Shown: one piece after another, positions 1 through 6,841 of the stretch
How positions within the stretch are numbered: position 1 is the stretch's first letter
How the letters are laid out: the number at the start of each line of letters is the position of its first letter
From: Gammaproteobacteria bacterium
GTDB lineage: Bacteria; Pseudomonadota; Gammaproteobacteria; Steroidobacterales; JABDKV01
Length of the DNA: 12,077 nt
Direction: 5' to 3'
NCBI GenBank assembly: GCA_029862285.1
Contig: JAOTXR010000025.1
Location: 1 to 12,077, forward strand
The notes under the pieces: model-generated
The model's input: the letters and a program-made list of their open reading frames with translations, nothing else
What the model was told of the DNA's origin: nothing
Databases searched by the model: none
Translations under genes and position numbers: made by a program

Positions 1-9
1 AGCAATTCC

Positions 10-55
10 AAAAAAAAGAGCCCCGGCGCAAAACGTAGGGGAAACGCACCGGGGC
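10..55 (-). terminator. Intrinsic terminator of the sRNA
   Basis: A 7-bp all-G/C stem (GCCCCGG at 55-49, CCGGGGC at 26-20 on the minus strand) is followed by TC and then eight T residues (17-10). The large loop carries TTCCCCT inside a small CGT/ACG helix, so the terminator hairpin also presents a C-rich seed. The U-tract fixes the sRNA strand as minus, the same as polA. Confidence 0.8.
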
Positions 56-136
56 AGCTTGATGTCCGGTATGGGGTAGCCCGGACAGCTTGCCCGCTCA
101 GGGAGGTAGCGGGCGAGCGTCATTGATGGCGCTCGA
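10..136 (-). ncRNA. polA-linked sRNA with C-rich loops, sX13-like
   Basis: Read on the minus strand, four hairpins follow one another almost without gaps. H1 has stem CGAGCG/CGCTCG (135-130 with 119-114) and loop CCATCAATGA. H2 has a perfect 7-bp stem GCCCGCT/AGCGGGC (114-108 with 98-92) and loop ACCTCCCTG. H3 has stem TGTCCGG/CCGGACA (87-81 with 69-63) and loop GCTACCCCATA. H4 is the terminator stem GCCCCGG/CCGGGGC (55-49 with 26-20), with a small inner CGT/ACG helix closing TTCCCCT, followed by T8. CAAGCTG recurs just before H3 and H4. The 5' end near 136 is placed from the sigma-E-like promoter. From known biology, Xanthomonas sX13 (about 115 nt) has stable stem-loops with C-rich loops that pair G-rich mRNA sites and, as I recall, lies beside polA; Spot 42 and ErsA also sit next to polA. 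Homology is inferred from architecture and synteny only, not from alignment. Confidence 0.75.
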
Positions 137-141
137 TATAG

Positions 142-169
142 TTTGAGTTCGGCCCCCGGAAGAAGTTCC
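142..169 (-). promoter_or_regulatory. Sigma-E/AlgU-type promoter of the sRNA
   Basis: On the minus strand GGAACTT (169-163) is followed after exactly 16 nt by TCAAA (146-142). This matches the extracytoplasmic sigma-E (RpoE/AlgU) consensus GGAACTT, N15-17, TCnnA very well. Transcription would start about 5-8 nt downstream, near 137-134, at the foot of the first hairpin. No good TTGACA-type -35 lies at proper spacing upstream of the TATATC at 140-135, so an envelope-stress sigma factor is the better reading. Pseudomonas ErsA, also polA-linked, is known to be sigma-22 (AlgU) dependent. An A/T-rich tract at about 190-218 lies upstream and might act as an UP-like element. Confidence 0.65.
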
Positions 170-343
170 GCACTGCAACGAAACGTTAACCTATTGTTTT
201 TACTTTATTTTTTACCAGGGTGAAATAGGAATCAGGAGCTTAGGGCAATTACTCGCAACGCGGCCCCAGATAATTGCTAGCAGGGCCGGGTGGAAAGCCA
301 GCCGTACCGTGGCACCGGTCGCAGCTGTCCCTCGCACAAGTCG
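170..343. other. polA 3' spacer, no gene seen
   Basis: This non-coding stretch lies between the polA stop codon and the sRNA promoter. It contains an inverted repeat CGGCCC/GGGCCG (261-266 with 283-288, 16-nt loop) without a following T-tract, so it is at best a weak or 3'-end-stabilising hairpin. It also holds an A/T-rich block on the minus strand at about 190-218. I see no open reading frame with a family resemblance and no convincing sigma-70 promoter. Confidence 0.4.
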
Positions 344-3070
344 TCAATGGGCTTCGTCCCAGTTGATACCTGCGCCGGTATCGACCCTCAACGGCACCTT
401 TAATGTCGCGGCCTCGGCCATAAGCTGTACAACGTTGTCAGTAACATTGCCGAGATGTTTCTCTGGTACTTCGAGCACCAGTTCGTCATGTACCTGCATG
501 ATTAACCGCGCGCCACCCCCTTGCGACTGCAGCCAGTCGCGTACCGTTATCATTGCGCGCTTGATGATGTCGGCAGCTGTACCCTGCATTGGCGCATTGA
601 TAGCGCTACGCTCTGCATATTGCCGGCGCGGAGCGTTGCGTGACTGAATGTCACTGAGATACAGACGTCTGCCGAAAACAGTTTCCACATATCCCTGCTC
701 GCGTGCCAGTTCCCGAGTCCGGTCCATATAGCGCCGCACATCCGGATAACGGTCAAAATAGAGATCGACATATTTTTGTGCCTCGCGGCGTTCGATACCC
801 AGTTGTCTGGCCAGGCCAAACGCTGACATGCCGTAGATCAGCCCGAAGTTTATGGCCTTTGCAGCGCGGCGCTGATCCGCGTCCACGTCCTCGATTGCGA
901 CATCGAATACTTCCGCCGCAGTCGACTGATGCACATCGCGATCTTCAGCGAATGCCGTCAGCAACCCTTCGTCACCCGAAAGATGCGCCATGATGCGCAG
1001 CTCAATCTGCGAATAGTCTGCCGCCAACAATACGCTGCCTTTGGGTGCAATAAACGCCTGTCGAATGCGTCGTCCTTCAGGCGTCCGTATTGGTATGTTC
1101 TGCAGATTAGGATTGGATGAAGACAAGCGACCGGTCGCCGCAACTGCCTGGTGATAAGAAGTATGGACTCGCGCTGTGCGCTCATTGACCTGCAATGGCA
1201 ACTTGTCGGTGTAGGTCGAGCGCAGCTTGCTAAGGCTGCGATACTGCAGGATCAGACCCGGTAAAGGATAGTCTTCGGCCAGTTCCTGCAGCACGTCTTC
1301 CGCGGTTGATGGCTGACGCTTCGGCGTGCGTCGCAGCACCGGCAGACCGAGGCGCTCAAACAATATTTCCTGCAGTTGTTTTGGCGACTCAAGATTGAAT
1401 GGGCTGCCAGCTTCCTTGTGTGCCTGCACCTCGATATCGGCCATGCGGTTCCGAAATTCTTCGCTCATTTTTCTCAGCATTTCTGTGTCGATCAGAACGC
1501 CGTTGTATTCCATTTCCTGCAGTATACGAACCAGTGGTTGCTCGATTGTCGTGTAAAGCTTTTCCAGGTCCGGAAGCGCCCGCAGCCGTGGCCAGAGTTT
1601 TCTGTGTAGTTGCAGAGTAACGTCAGCGTCTTCTGCGGCGTAGGGCGCAGCCTGTTCCAGTGGCACGTCATTGAAACTCAGTTGCTTGGCCCCTTTGCCG
1701 GCAACGTCTTCATACCGGATGGTTTTTCGCTCGAGGTAACGGCTTGCCAGCGAATCCATGTCGTGCCGGCTCGCAGTGCTGTTGAGAACATAGGACTCCA
1801 GCATAGTGTCATAACGCATCCCCCGGAGCCTGATGCCATAGTTCATCAGTACATGTGCATCATATTTAAGATGATGGCCGAGTTTGTCACGCGCCTCGTC
1901 CTCGAGTAGTGGCTTCAGCGCTGTCAGCACCTCGTCGCGATCTAGCTGCTTCGGAGCATCGGGGTAGTCGTGCGCGACGGGAACGTACCAGGCTTTGCCC
2001 GGTTCTACACAAAAAGACAGCCCGACTATCTCGGCGTCCATGTAATTGAGGCTGGTCGTTTCAGTGTCGATGACAAACAGGCTGGCCTTTCGCAGCGCAG
2101 CCAGCATTTTTTCTAGCGCGGACTTACTAAGCACAGTCTCATAGACGCCGTGGACCGCCTCTGATGGTGGCGGTTTCTCGGTATCCTCGGGTAGCTGTCG
2201 CAATAGCGAATTCAGATCCAGCCGGGAATAGATTTCGCGCAGTGTATTTACGTCTGGCTGCGACCGGCTCAGATCAGTGGGCTTCACATCCAGTTCCACG
2301 TCGGTAACGATGGTAGCCAGTTTTCTCGACAACATGACTTCATCGCGGTGTTTTTCCAGCTTGGCGCCCAACTTGCTGGCACCGCGTGCCTTGACGTTTG
2401 CGACGTCGTCGAGATTGGCGTAGATCTCGTCGATACCAGCGAAATGCTGCAGCAGGGCCGCGGCCGTTTTTGGACCGACGCCAGGCATACCCGGAATGTT
2501 GTCGGACTTGTCGCCAACCAACGCCAGGTAATCGATCATCTGGTCGGGCTCCACGCCAAATTTTTCGATCACCCGCTCACGATCCATGATGCGGTCGAAC
2601 ATCGTATCGACGAGCGTGATGCCCTTGGCTACGAACTGCGCCATGTCTTTGTCAATCGTCGATACGAGGGTTTTCATACCAGCATCGTGCGCCTGAATTG
2701 CGAGCGTGCCGATAACGTCATCGGCTTCGACACCGGTGATCTGCAACAGCGGTACGCCCAGTGCTTTCACGATTTCGTGCAGCGGTTTCAATTGCACGCG
2801 CAGTTCATCCGGCATTGGTGGCCGGTGTGCTTTGTACTCCGCATAGAGTTCGTCGCGGAAGGTCTTGCCCTTCGCGTCGAATACGACCGCGACGTATTCG
2901 GGATCGTATTGACGGAGCAGCTTCAACAGCATGTTGGTTACGCCGAGGACTGCGCCTGTCGGTTCGCCCGATGCACTGGTCAATGGCGGTAGTGCGTGAA
3001 ATGCACGGTATAGGTAAGACGATCCATCGACGAGAATGAACGGTCGTTGCCCGGTCGAAGCCTTACTCAT
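344..3070 (-). CDS. polA: DNA polymerase I
   Basis: Replicative/repair polymerase that removes RNA primers and fills gaps during lagging-strand synthesis and excision repair in the cytoplasm. At 908 aa it is close to the E. coli enzyme (928 aa). The N-terminal 5' nuclease domain (about 1-295) shows ILVDGSSYLYRAFHA and a helix-hairpin-helix segment GMPGVGPKTA near 194-203. The 3'-5' exonuclease domain keeps DTE (D335, E337), so proofreading looks intact. Polymerase motif A is DYSQIELR (D685). Motif B has K738, F742 and Y746; the Phe predicts dideoxynucleotide discrimination as in E. coli. Motif C is QVHDE (D862). Equivalent E. coli residues are offset by exactly 20. The ATG at 3070 overlaps the lysA stop by 8 nt and has no clear Shine-Dalgarno, so translation is probably coupled to lysA. 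The sRNA follows downstream on the same strand. Confidence 0.98.
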   Translation of the reverse strand: MSKASTGQRPFILVDGSSYLYRAFHALPPLTSASGEPTGAVLGVTNMLLKLLRQYDPEYVAVVFDAKGKTFRDELYAEYKAHRPPMPDELRVQLKPLHEIVKALGVPLLQITGVEADDVIGTLAIQAHDAGMKTLVSTIDKDMAQFVAKGITLVDTMFDRIMDRERVIEKFGVEPDQMIDYLALVGDKSDNIPGMPGVGPKTAAALLQHFAGIDEIYANLDDVANVKARGASKLGAKLEKHRDEVMLSRKLATIVTDVELDVKPTDLSRSQPDVNTLREIYSRLDLNSLLRQLPEDTEKPPPSEAVHGVYETVLSKSALEKMLAALRKASLFVIDTETTSLNYMDAEIVGLSFCVEPGKAWYVPVAHDYPDAPKQLDRDEVLTALKPLLEDEARDKLGHHLKYDAHVLMNYGIRLRGMRYDTMLESYVLNSTASRHDMDSLASRYLERKTIRYEDVAGKGAKQLSFNDVPLEQAAPYAAEDADVTLQLHRKLWPRLRALPDLEKLYTTIEQPLVRILQEMEYNGVLIDTEMLRKMSEEFRNRMADIEVQAHKEAGSPFNLESPKQLQEILFERLGLPVLRRTPKRQPSTAEDVLQELAEDYPLPGLILQYRSLSKLRSTYTDKLPLQVNERTARVHTSYHQAVAATGRLSSSNPNLQNIPIRTPEGRRIRQAFIAPKGSVLLAADYSQIELRIMAHLSGDEGLLTAFAEDRDVHQSTAAEVFDVAIEDVDADQRRAAKAINFGLIYGMSAFGLARQLGIERREAQKYVDLYFDRYPDVRRYMDRTRELAREQGYVETVFGRRLYLSDIQSRNAPRRQYAERSAINAPMQGTAADIIKRAMITVRDWLQSQGGGARLIMQVHDELVLEVPEKHLGNVTDNVVQLMAEAATLKVPLRVDTGAGINWDEAH

Positions 3071-4352
3071 TGTTTGTTGTCATGAATTTTTCATTCCGGC
3101 TCAGTTCTTCAACCGTCTCACGCTGGCGTGTCAGCCGGGCAACACCGGACTCGACCATTATCTCCGGGCACCGCGGGCGGCTGTTGTAGTGCGAACTCAT
3201 CGTAGCGCCATAGGCACCCACGCCCATTATAGCCAGCACACTGCCTTCACGGATTGCCAGTCGGCGCCGGGCTCCGAGTGTGTCACTAGTTTCGCACACC
3301 GGTCCGACGATATCGTAGGTTCCGGTTGGCGGTTTTGCGGTAGCATCGACATTGACAATATCGTGATACGCGCCATACAGAGCAGGGCGTAACAAATCGT
3401 TCATGCCGGCATCGACTATTGCAAAACTGTGCTCGTCACCGTGCTTTAGTCGAACCACGCTGGTCACCAACACACCAGCATGTGCAACGATCGATCGTCC
3501 CGGCTCAATGATCAATTCGAGACAGTCATCGGCAGGAAACAGCTTGGTCAGCGTGCCCACATAATCGGGAATTGTCGGTGCTTCTTTGCCCACACCGAGA
3601 CCGCCGCCCAGATCTACGTGTTTCAGATTGATGCCGGTCTTGCGCAATTCGATTGCGAGCGCCCGTAACCGCTTTGCTGCATCGGCGAATGGTGCCAGGG
3701 CAGTGATTTGCGAACCGATGTGCATTGCCAGTCCATGTAATGCAATACCAGGCAGTGACGCGGTCGCGGCAGCGAGTGGCGCGATTTGTTGCTGCGAGAT
3801 GCCGAACTTGTGCTTAGCGTCGCCGGTTGCAATATGCGGATGGGTATCGGCCGGGATATCCGGGTTGACCCGTAACGCGACGGGAGCCACGCAGTGTTTG
3901 CGTTGTGCCAGCGTGTTCAGCCGGTGCAGCTCTGCGTGCGATTCGACATTGAAGCTGCGTATACCAGCATCTAGTGCAGCCTCGAGTTCATCGTCCATCT
4001 TGCCGACACCGGCAAAAACAATGCGGGCAGGGTCGCCGCCGGCACCCAATACGCGTGTCAGTTCGCCGCCCGAAACAATATCGAAGCCGGCACCGACCTT
4101 CGCAAGTGCCGCGAGTATTGCATGGGCCGGATTGGCCTTTACGGCATAACAAACAAGATGGCTGCGTTGGCCAAAGGCCGCATCGTAGGCCTGGTAAGTC
4201 TCGACAATGTGCCTGCCGCAATAGACGTAAACCGGGGTCTTCTGCTTGTCGGCAATCTCGGCCAGGCTCAGGCCATCGGTGTGCAGTACGCCGTTGCGGT
4301 ACGCGAAGCCTGTCTCAGGTACCTTGCTCGTCGTCCTTGTTTTCTTCTTCAT
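3063..4352 (-). CDS. lysA: Diaminopimelate decarboxylase
   Basis: PLP-dependent decarboxylation of meso-diaminopimelate to L-lysine, the last step of lysine biosynthesis. The protein is 429 aa, typical for the family (about 415-420). Seen motifs: PLP-lysine in CYAVKANP (K72), GFDIVSGGEL, the HIGSQ segment, GGGLGVG, EPGRSIVAHAG for phosphate binding, and PVCETSD carrying the active-site Cys. I chose the ATG at 4352 because homologues begin shortly before FxYRxGxLxxDGLSL. No ATG, GTG or TTG lies closer, and an AGGT sits 8 nt upstream. The in-frame extension to 4418 would lie inside lptM and adds an unrelated sequence. The gene overlaps lptM by 38 nt in another frame at its start and polA by 8 nt at its end. 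The usual neighbour dapF is absent from this side. Confidence 0.96.
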   Translation of the reverse strand: MKKKTRTTSKVPETGFAYRNGVLHTDGLSLAEIADKQKTPVYVYCGRHIVETYQAYDAAFGQRSHLVCYAVKANPAHAILAALAKVGAGFDIVSGGELTRVLGAGGDPARIVFAGVGKMDDELEAALDAGIRSFNVESHAELHRLNTLAQRKHCVAPVALRVNPDIPADTHPHIATGDAKHKFGISQQQIAPLAAATASLPGIALHGLAMHIGSQITALAPFADAAKRLRALAIELRKTGINLKHVDLGGGLGVGKEAPTIPDYVGTLTKLFPADDCLELIIEPGRSIVAHAGVLVTSVVRLKHGDEHSFAIVDAGMNDLLRPALYGAYHDIVNVDATAKPPTGTYDIVGPVCETSDTLGARRRLAIREGSVLAIMGVGAYGATMSSHYNSRPRCPEIMVESGVARLTRQRETVEELSRNEKFMTTNNE

Positions 4353-4458
4353 CGACTTCGACCTGTTCGTCTTCAGGCCAGTACAAATCACCGGTCTGGC
4401 CGCACCCCTGCATAGCAAAAAGTGCGATGATAAGTACCGCCACCAGATACCGAATCAA
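4315..4458 (-). CDS. lptM: LPS-assembly lipoprotein LptM (YifL family)
   Basis: Tiny 47-aa lipoprotein. A hydrophobic signal segment IRYLVAVLIIALFAMQG precedes lipobox Cys19, followed at once by the family signature GCGQTGDLYWP (E. coli LptM has GCGLKGPLYFP), then a strongly acidic tail rich in Asp and Glu. In E. coli LptM is an outer-membrane lipoprotein that helps the LPS translocon LptDE assemble and oxidise correctly; the same role is inferred here. The chosen start is TTG at 4458 with GGAG 6 nt upstream; an in-frame GTG pair begins at 4473. Synteny supports the call, since lptM sits before lysA or dapF in many proteobacteria. Its 3' end overlaps the lysA start by 38 nt, and its uncommon start codon and small size make it easy to miss. 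Confidence 0.88.
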   Translation of the reverse strand: MIRYLVAVLIIALFAMQGCGQTGDLYWPEDEQVEVDEEENKDDEQGT

Positions 4459-4500
4459 AGACGACTCCACCACACGGATCGGGTCAGTTTATCACGGTGC

Positions 4501-4935
4501 TTAGTCGGAACGGTCGAGTACAGCGAGCGTGATACGGGACAGGCATATCAACCTGGCCGCCTCATCGTGAATTTCAACCTGCCAAACCTGGGTTGTGCGT
4601 CCTATATGCGCCGGTGTAGCCGTCCCGGTGACGCTGCCGCTGCGGACCGGGCGCAAGTGGTTGGCATTGATCTCCAGTCCGACGCAAGCGGAACGCGAAC
4701 TGTCGATGGTCAGGTTGGCCGCTACACTGCCGAGTGTTTCCGCGAGCGCGACCGAGGCACCGCCATGCAACAGTCCCATCGGTTGCAGCGTACGCTCATC
4801 GACCGGCATTGTTGCTTTTAGATAGCCCTCGCCGATTTCGCTGATGCGGATATCCAAATGCGCGACCAGTGTGCCGTAGGCCTGTACTCGCAAATCGTCA
4901 AGCTTCGGTGGTTGAAACCAGATGCTCGCGTTCAC
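4501..4935 (-). CDS. YdiI-like hotdog acyl-CoA thioesterase
   Basis: Hotdog-fold (PaaI/YdiI/EntH type) thioesterase of 144 aa that hydrolyses aromatic or short acyl-CoA thioesters in the cytoplasm. It resembles E. coli YdiI (MenI, 1,4-dihydroxy-2-naphthoyl-CoA hydrolase) strongly: MGLLHGGASVALAETLGSVA with the catalytic Glu66 and His57-Gly58, then VGLEINANHLRPVRSG and TTQVWQVEI. No men, ent or paa gene is nearby, so the physiological substrate is open. The start is GTG at 4935, overlapping the TGA of the upstream carbamoyltransferase-like gene as GTGA. Reading further upstream in the same frame gives a Cys/Arg-rich extension not found in the family. It lies 42 nt before lptM, so it probably belongs to the same transcript. 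Confidence 0.9.
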   Translation of the reverse strand: MNASIWFQPPKLDDLRVQAYGTLVAHLDIRISEIGEGYLKATMPVDERTLQPMGLLHGGASVALAETLGSVAANLTIDSSRSACVGLEINANHLRPVRSGSVTGTATPAHIGRTTQVWQVEIHDEAARLICLSRITLAVLDRSD

Positions 4936-5921
4936 CCGAGGATCATCCGGTGCAGGATCGCCATCTGGATCGGCACCCGATTGGCAGCCTGGCGTACGAC
5001 AGCGCTGCGTGGGCCTTCCAGCACATCGGCGGTCACCGATACTTCGCGGCGCAACGGCAGTGTCTGCATGTACTGACAGGTTTCCTGAGCCTTGCCAAAC
5101 CACAATTCATCGACGCACCACTCGGTGAGCCCGGAACGCAGTTCTGCATCCGTATCTTTATTGCCATAGTCATCGGTCGTGCCCCACGATGCGCCATAGA
5201 TCACATGCGCGGCATCGGTGGCAGCATCGCGATCCTGAGTTTCTATTATTGATCCACCTGTTTCCATCGCTGTCGCTTGTGCTTTTGCAAGCAACGGTCC
5301 GGGTATTGAGTAGCCATCCGGCGCGTGCACCGATACGCGCATTCCACGCGATGCGGCGACCTGCAATGCCGTTGCCGCAGCAGCCAGTGGCCTGGGTTCG
5401 GAATCGTAGACCCAGCTGAGCACGAATCGCCCGCCACGGGCAGGTATGGACAGGTCGTCCAATGTTTTTAAGTCGGCAAGTCCCTGGCATGGGTGATGGA
5501 TCGCTGAGCCGAGGTTGACTAGTGGTTTCGGGCAGGCTGCAGTGAATTCTCGAAATAACTGTTCGCGGAGATCGGCAGCCAGATCATCGCAAGGACCGTG
5601 CGCGCGGATGCCAATGACATCGGTATAACTGCCCAGCGCATGCAGTACTTCGTAAGCATGGTGCTTCCTGTGTGTCATCGGCACGTCGGCGCCAGTTTCC
5701 AAACCGAACTCCGGTTCGAGCACGATGCATTCACCGCCGAGTCGACTCATTGCTGTCTGAAAACTGGATACCGTGTGAAACGAGCGATCCATCAGGATCA
5801 GCGCCGCAATGCGTCCCGCAAGTGCGGTGGGATCAGGGTGCTGTTCCAGCCGCCCGGCCAACGCGAGCAGATCGGCGAGTTGTCGGCTGTTGAAGCCGGC
5901 CAGATCGAGAAAATATTTCAC
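4932..5921 (-). CDS. Divergent N-acetylornithine carbamoyltransferase-like protein
   Basis: Member of the aspartate/ornithine carbamoyltransferase superfamily, about 329 aa, closest by eye to the N-acetylornithine carbamoyltransferase (AOTCase, ArgF') of Xanthomonas. Shared stretches include KYFLDL at the N-terminus, SRLGG, HPCQGLADL, SWVYDSEPRPL, YGASWG, LPLRR and AANRVPIQMAI. Key residues are altered. The carbamoyl-phosphate loop SxRTRTS reads SFHTVSS (both Arg lost), the HCLP motif reads QTLP, and the position of the AOTCase carboxylated lysine near the C-terminus appears to be Met. Canonical carbamoyl transfer is therefore doubtful; it may use another substrate or be non-catalytic. No arg gene is adjacent. 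I prefer the GTG at 5921, which matches homologue N-termini. A TTG at 5990 is in frame but overlaps a TACAAT -10 candidate. First gene of the minus-strand run. Confidence 0.8.
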   Translation of the reverse strand: MKYFLDLAGFNSRQLADLLALAGRLEQHPDPTALAGRIAALILMDRSFHTVSSFQTAMSRLGGECIVLEPEFGLETGADVPMTHRKHHAYEVLHALGSYTDVIGIRAHGPCDDLAADLREQLFREFTAACPKPLVNLGSAIHHPCQGLADLKTLDDLSIPARGGRFVLSWVYDSEPRPLAAAATALQVAASRGMRVSVHAPDGYSIPGPLLAKAQATAMETGGSIIETQDRDAATDAAHVIYGASWGTTDDYGNKDTDAELRSGLTEWCVDELWFGKAQETCQYMQTLPLRREVSVTADVLEGPRSAVVRQAANRVPIQMAILHRMILG

Positions 5922-5989
5922 GGTTGTATTTGCGGGACCTCGTTGTTCAGAGTTCAGAGCTCGCGACGGGATTGGATCAGAGGCCGGCA

Positions 5990-5995
5990 ATTGTA
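5990..5995 (-). promoter_or_regulatory. Candidate -10 for the minus-strand run
   Basis: TACAAT on the minus strand (5995-5990) is a five-of-six match to the sigma-70 -10 hexamer. It lies in the divergent interval between the carbamoyltransferase-like gene and the esterase gene. The -35 at 17-nt spacing is poor (TGGCCT, 6018-6013). Transcription would start near 5983, leaving about 60 nt of leader before the GTG at 5921. Confidence 0.35.
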
Positions 5996-6045
5996 AGAAA
6001 GAGGGAGCCCCGAGGCCAGTGCGTCCGCAGCCTGATACCAGATGC

Positions 6046-6051
6046 TACAAT
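6046..6051 (+). promoter_or_regulatory. Candidate extended -10 promoter of the esterase gene
   Basis: TGCTACAAT (6043-6051) is an extended -10 element (TGn plus TACAAT). The -35 region at 16-18 nt upstream shows no clear match, which extended -10 promoters tolerate. A start near 6058 gives a leader of about 19 nt to the ATG at 6077. Confidence 0.45.
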
Positions 6052-6076
6052 CGCGCGCCTTTGCGGCATTGGACAT

Positions 6077-6721
6077 ATGACTGATTACCTTCCAACAGTG
6101 GAGATCGCGACCTCCGGCCAGCCTTCCGCAGCCATTATCTGGCTGCATGGGCTGGGTGCCGATGGTAACGATTTTGTGCCGATGGTCCCTGAACTCGGTC
6201 TCAAAAACGTACGTTTCGTCTTTCCGCATGCGCCGGTGCGCCCGGTTACGCTCAACAACGGTATGCCGATGCGCGCGTGGTTTGACATCCTCGACCTGAC
6301 TCGTGATACACCGCCCGACATGGACGGCCTGGCGCAGAGTGCGGCTGCCGTGGTGCAGCTGATAGAGCGCGAAAATGAACGTGGAATCGAAACAGCACGA
6401 ATCGTGCTGGCAGGTTTCTCGCAGGGCGGCGCAACAGCACTGTACACAGCATTGCCGTATCCAGAGCGTTTAGCGGGAATCATCGGCCTGTCGACGTGGC
6501 TGCCGTTACGCAACCTGCAATCGCCCGTAAACCGCAAAACGCCTGTATTCCTGGCGCATGGCGAATTTGATCCGGTCGTCAACGTCAGTGCCGGAACGGC
6601 GACCCGGGACATACTCATCGAGGCGGGGCAGGACGTCGAGTGGCATAGCTACGCGATGGAGCATGCAGTTTGCCCGCAGGAGATCCATCACGTAGCCGAG
6701 TTCCTGCATCGCGTCCTGTAG
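6077..6721 (+). CDS. Carboxylesterase, EstB / acyl-protein-thioesterase-like family
   Basis: Small alpha/beta hydrolase of 214 aa (family usually about 215-225) that hydrolyses short-chain carboxylic or lysophospholipid esters. Visible motifs: LHGLGADGNDF for the oxyanion region, PHAPxxPVTLNNGxxMRAWFDI, the nucleophile elbow GFSQGG with Ser115, Asp165 in HGEFDPVV, and His196 in AMEHAVCPQEI. This pattern matches Pseudomonas carboxylesterase II and the acyl-protein-thioesterase-like family. No signal peptide is seen, so it is probably cytoplasmic. The start is ATG at 6077, where the homologous N-terminus begins; the longer in-frame reading to 5924 runs through the promoter region and has no family match. 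It is divergent from the carbamoyltransferase-like gene and convergent with the dipeptidase gene. Confidence 0.92.
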   Translation: MTDYLPTVEIATSGQPSAAIIWLHGLGADGNDFVPMVPELGLKNVRFVFPHAPVRPVTLNNGMPMRAWFDILDLTRDTPPDMDGLAQSAAAVVQLIERENERGIETARIVLAGFSQGGATALYTALPYPERLAGIIGLSTWLPLRNLQSPVNRKTPVFLAHGEFDPVVNVSAGTATRDILIEAGQDVEWHSYAMEHAVCPQEIHHVAEFLHRVL

Positions 6722-6736
6722 CGTTCCCAAAACCAG

Positions 6737-6840
6737 AACCCGGTACCGGAGCAACTACCGCGGCTGTCTAACTCCCGTCATACGGGCGAGAATGAGTGCG
6801 ACGAGAGACACCAGGATGGCTTGGCAGCGACTGAATTCCC
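6737..6840. repeat. Direct repeat copy 1 (~104 bp)
   Basis: First of two imperfect tandem copies, roughly 85-90% identical by eye, between convergent genes. It starts with the palindrome CCGGTACCGG (6740-6749), contains a small hairpin CCCGT-cat-ACGGG (6774-6786), and ends in GACTGAATTCCC. The unit looks like a non-coding, REP- or MITE-like intergenic element. I do not recognise the family. Confidence 0.8.
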
Positions 6841-6841
6841 C

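Noticed and set aside
20..135. Successive hairpins as a CRISPR array or REP cluster
   Set aside because: The stems differ from each other, there are no equal-length spacers, and a promoter and terminator bracket the series, which fits a single structured RNA.
186..222. Sigma-70 promoter in the A/T-rich tract downstream of polA
   Set aside because: No -10/-35 pair with acceptable match and spacing could be found; at most an UP-like element.
2348..2992. 214-codon plus-strand frame opposite polA
   Set aside because: Antisense shadow of the conserved 5' nuclease domain; no family resemblance.
4353..4418. Upstream in-frame extension of lysA
   Set aside because: The extra residues are unlike any LysA N-terminus, and the stretch codes for LptM in another frame.
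5922..5990. TTG start for the carbamoyltransferase-like gene
   Set aside because: The TTG overlaps a TACAAT -10 candidate, has no ribosome site, and adds residues that homologues lack. The GTG at 5921 fits better, though not proven.
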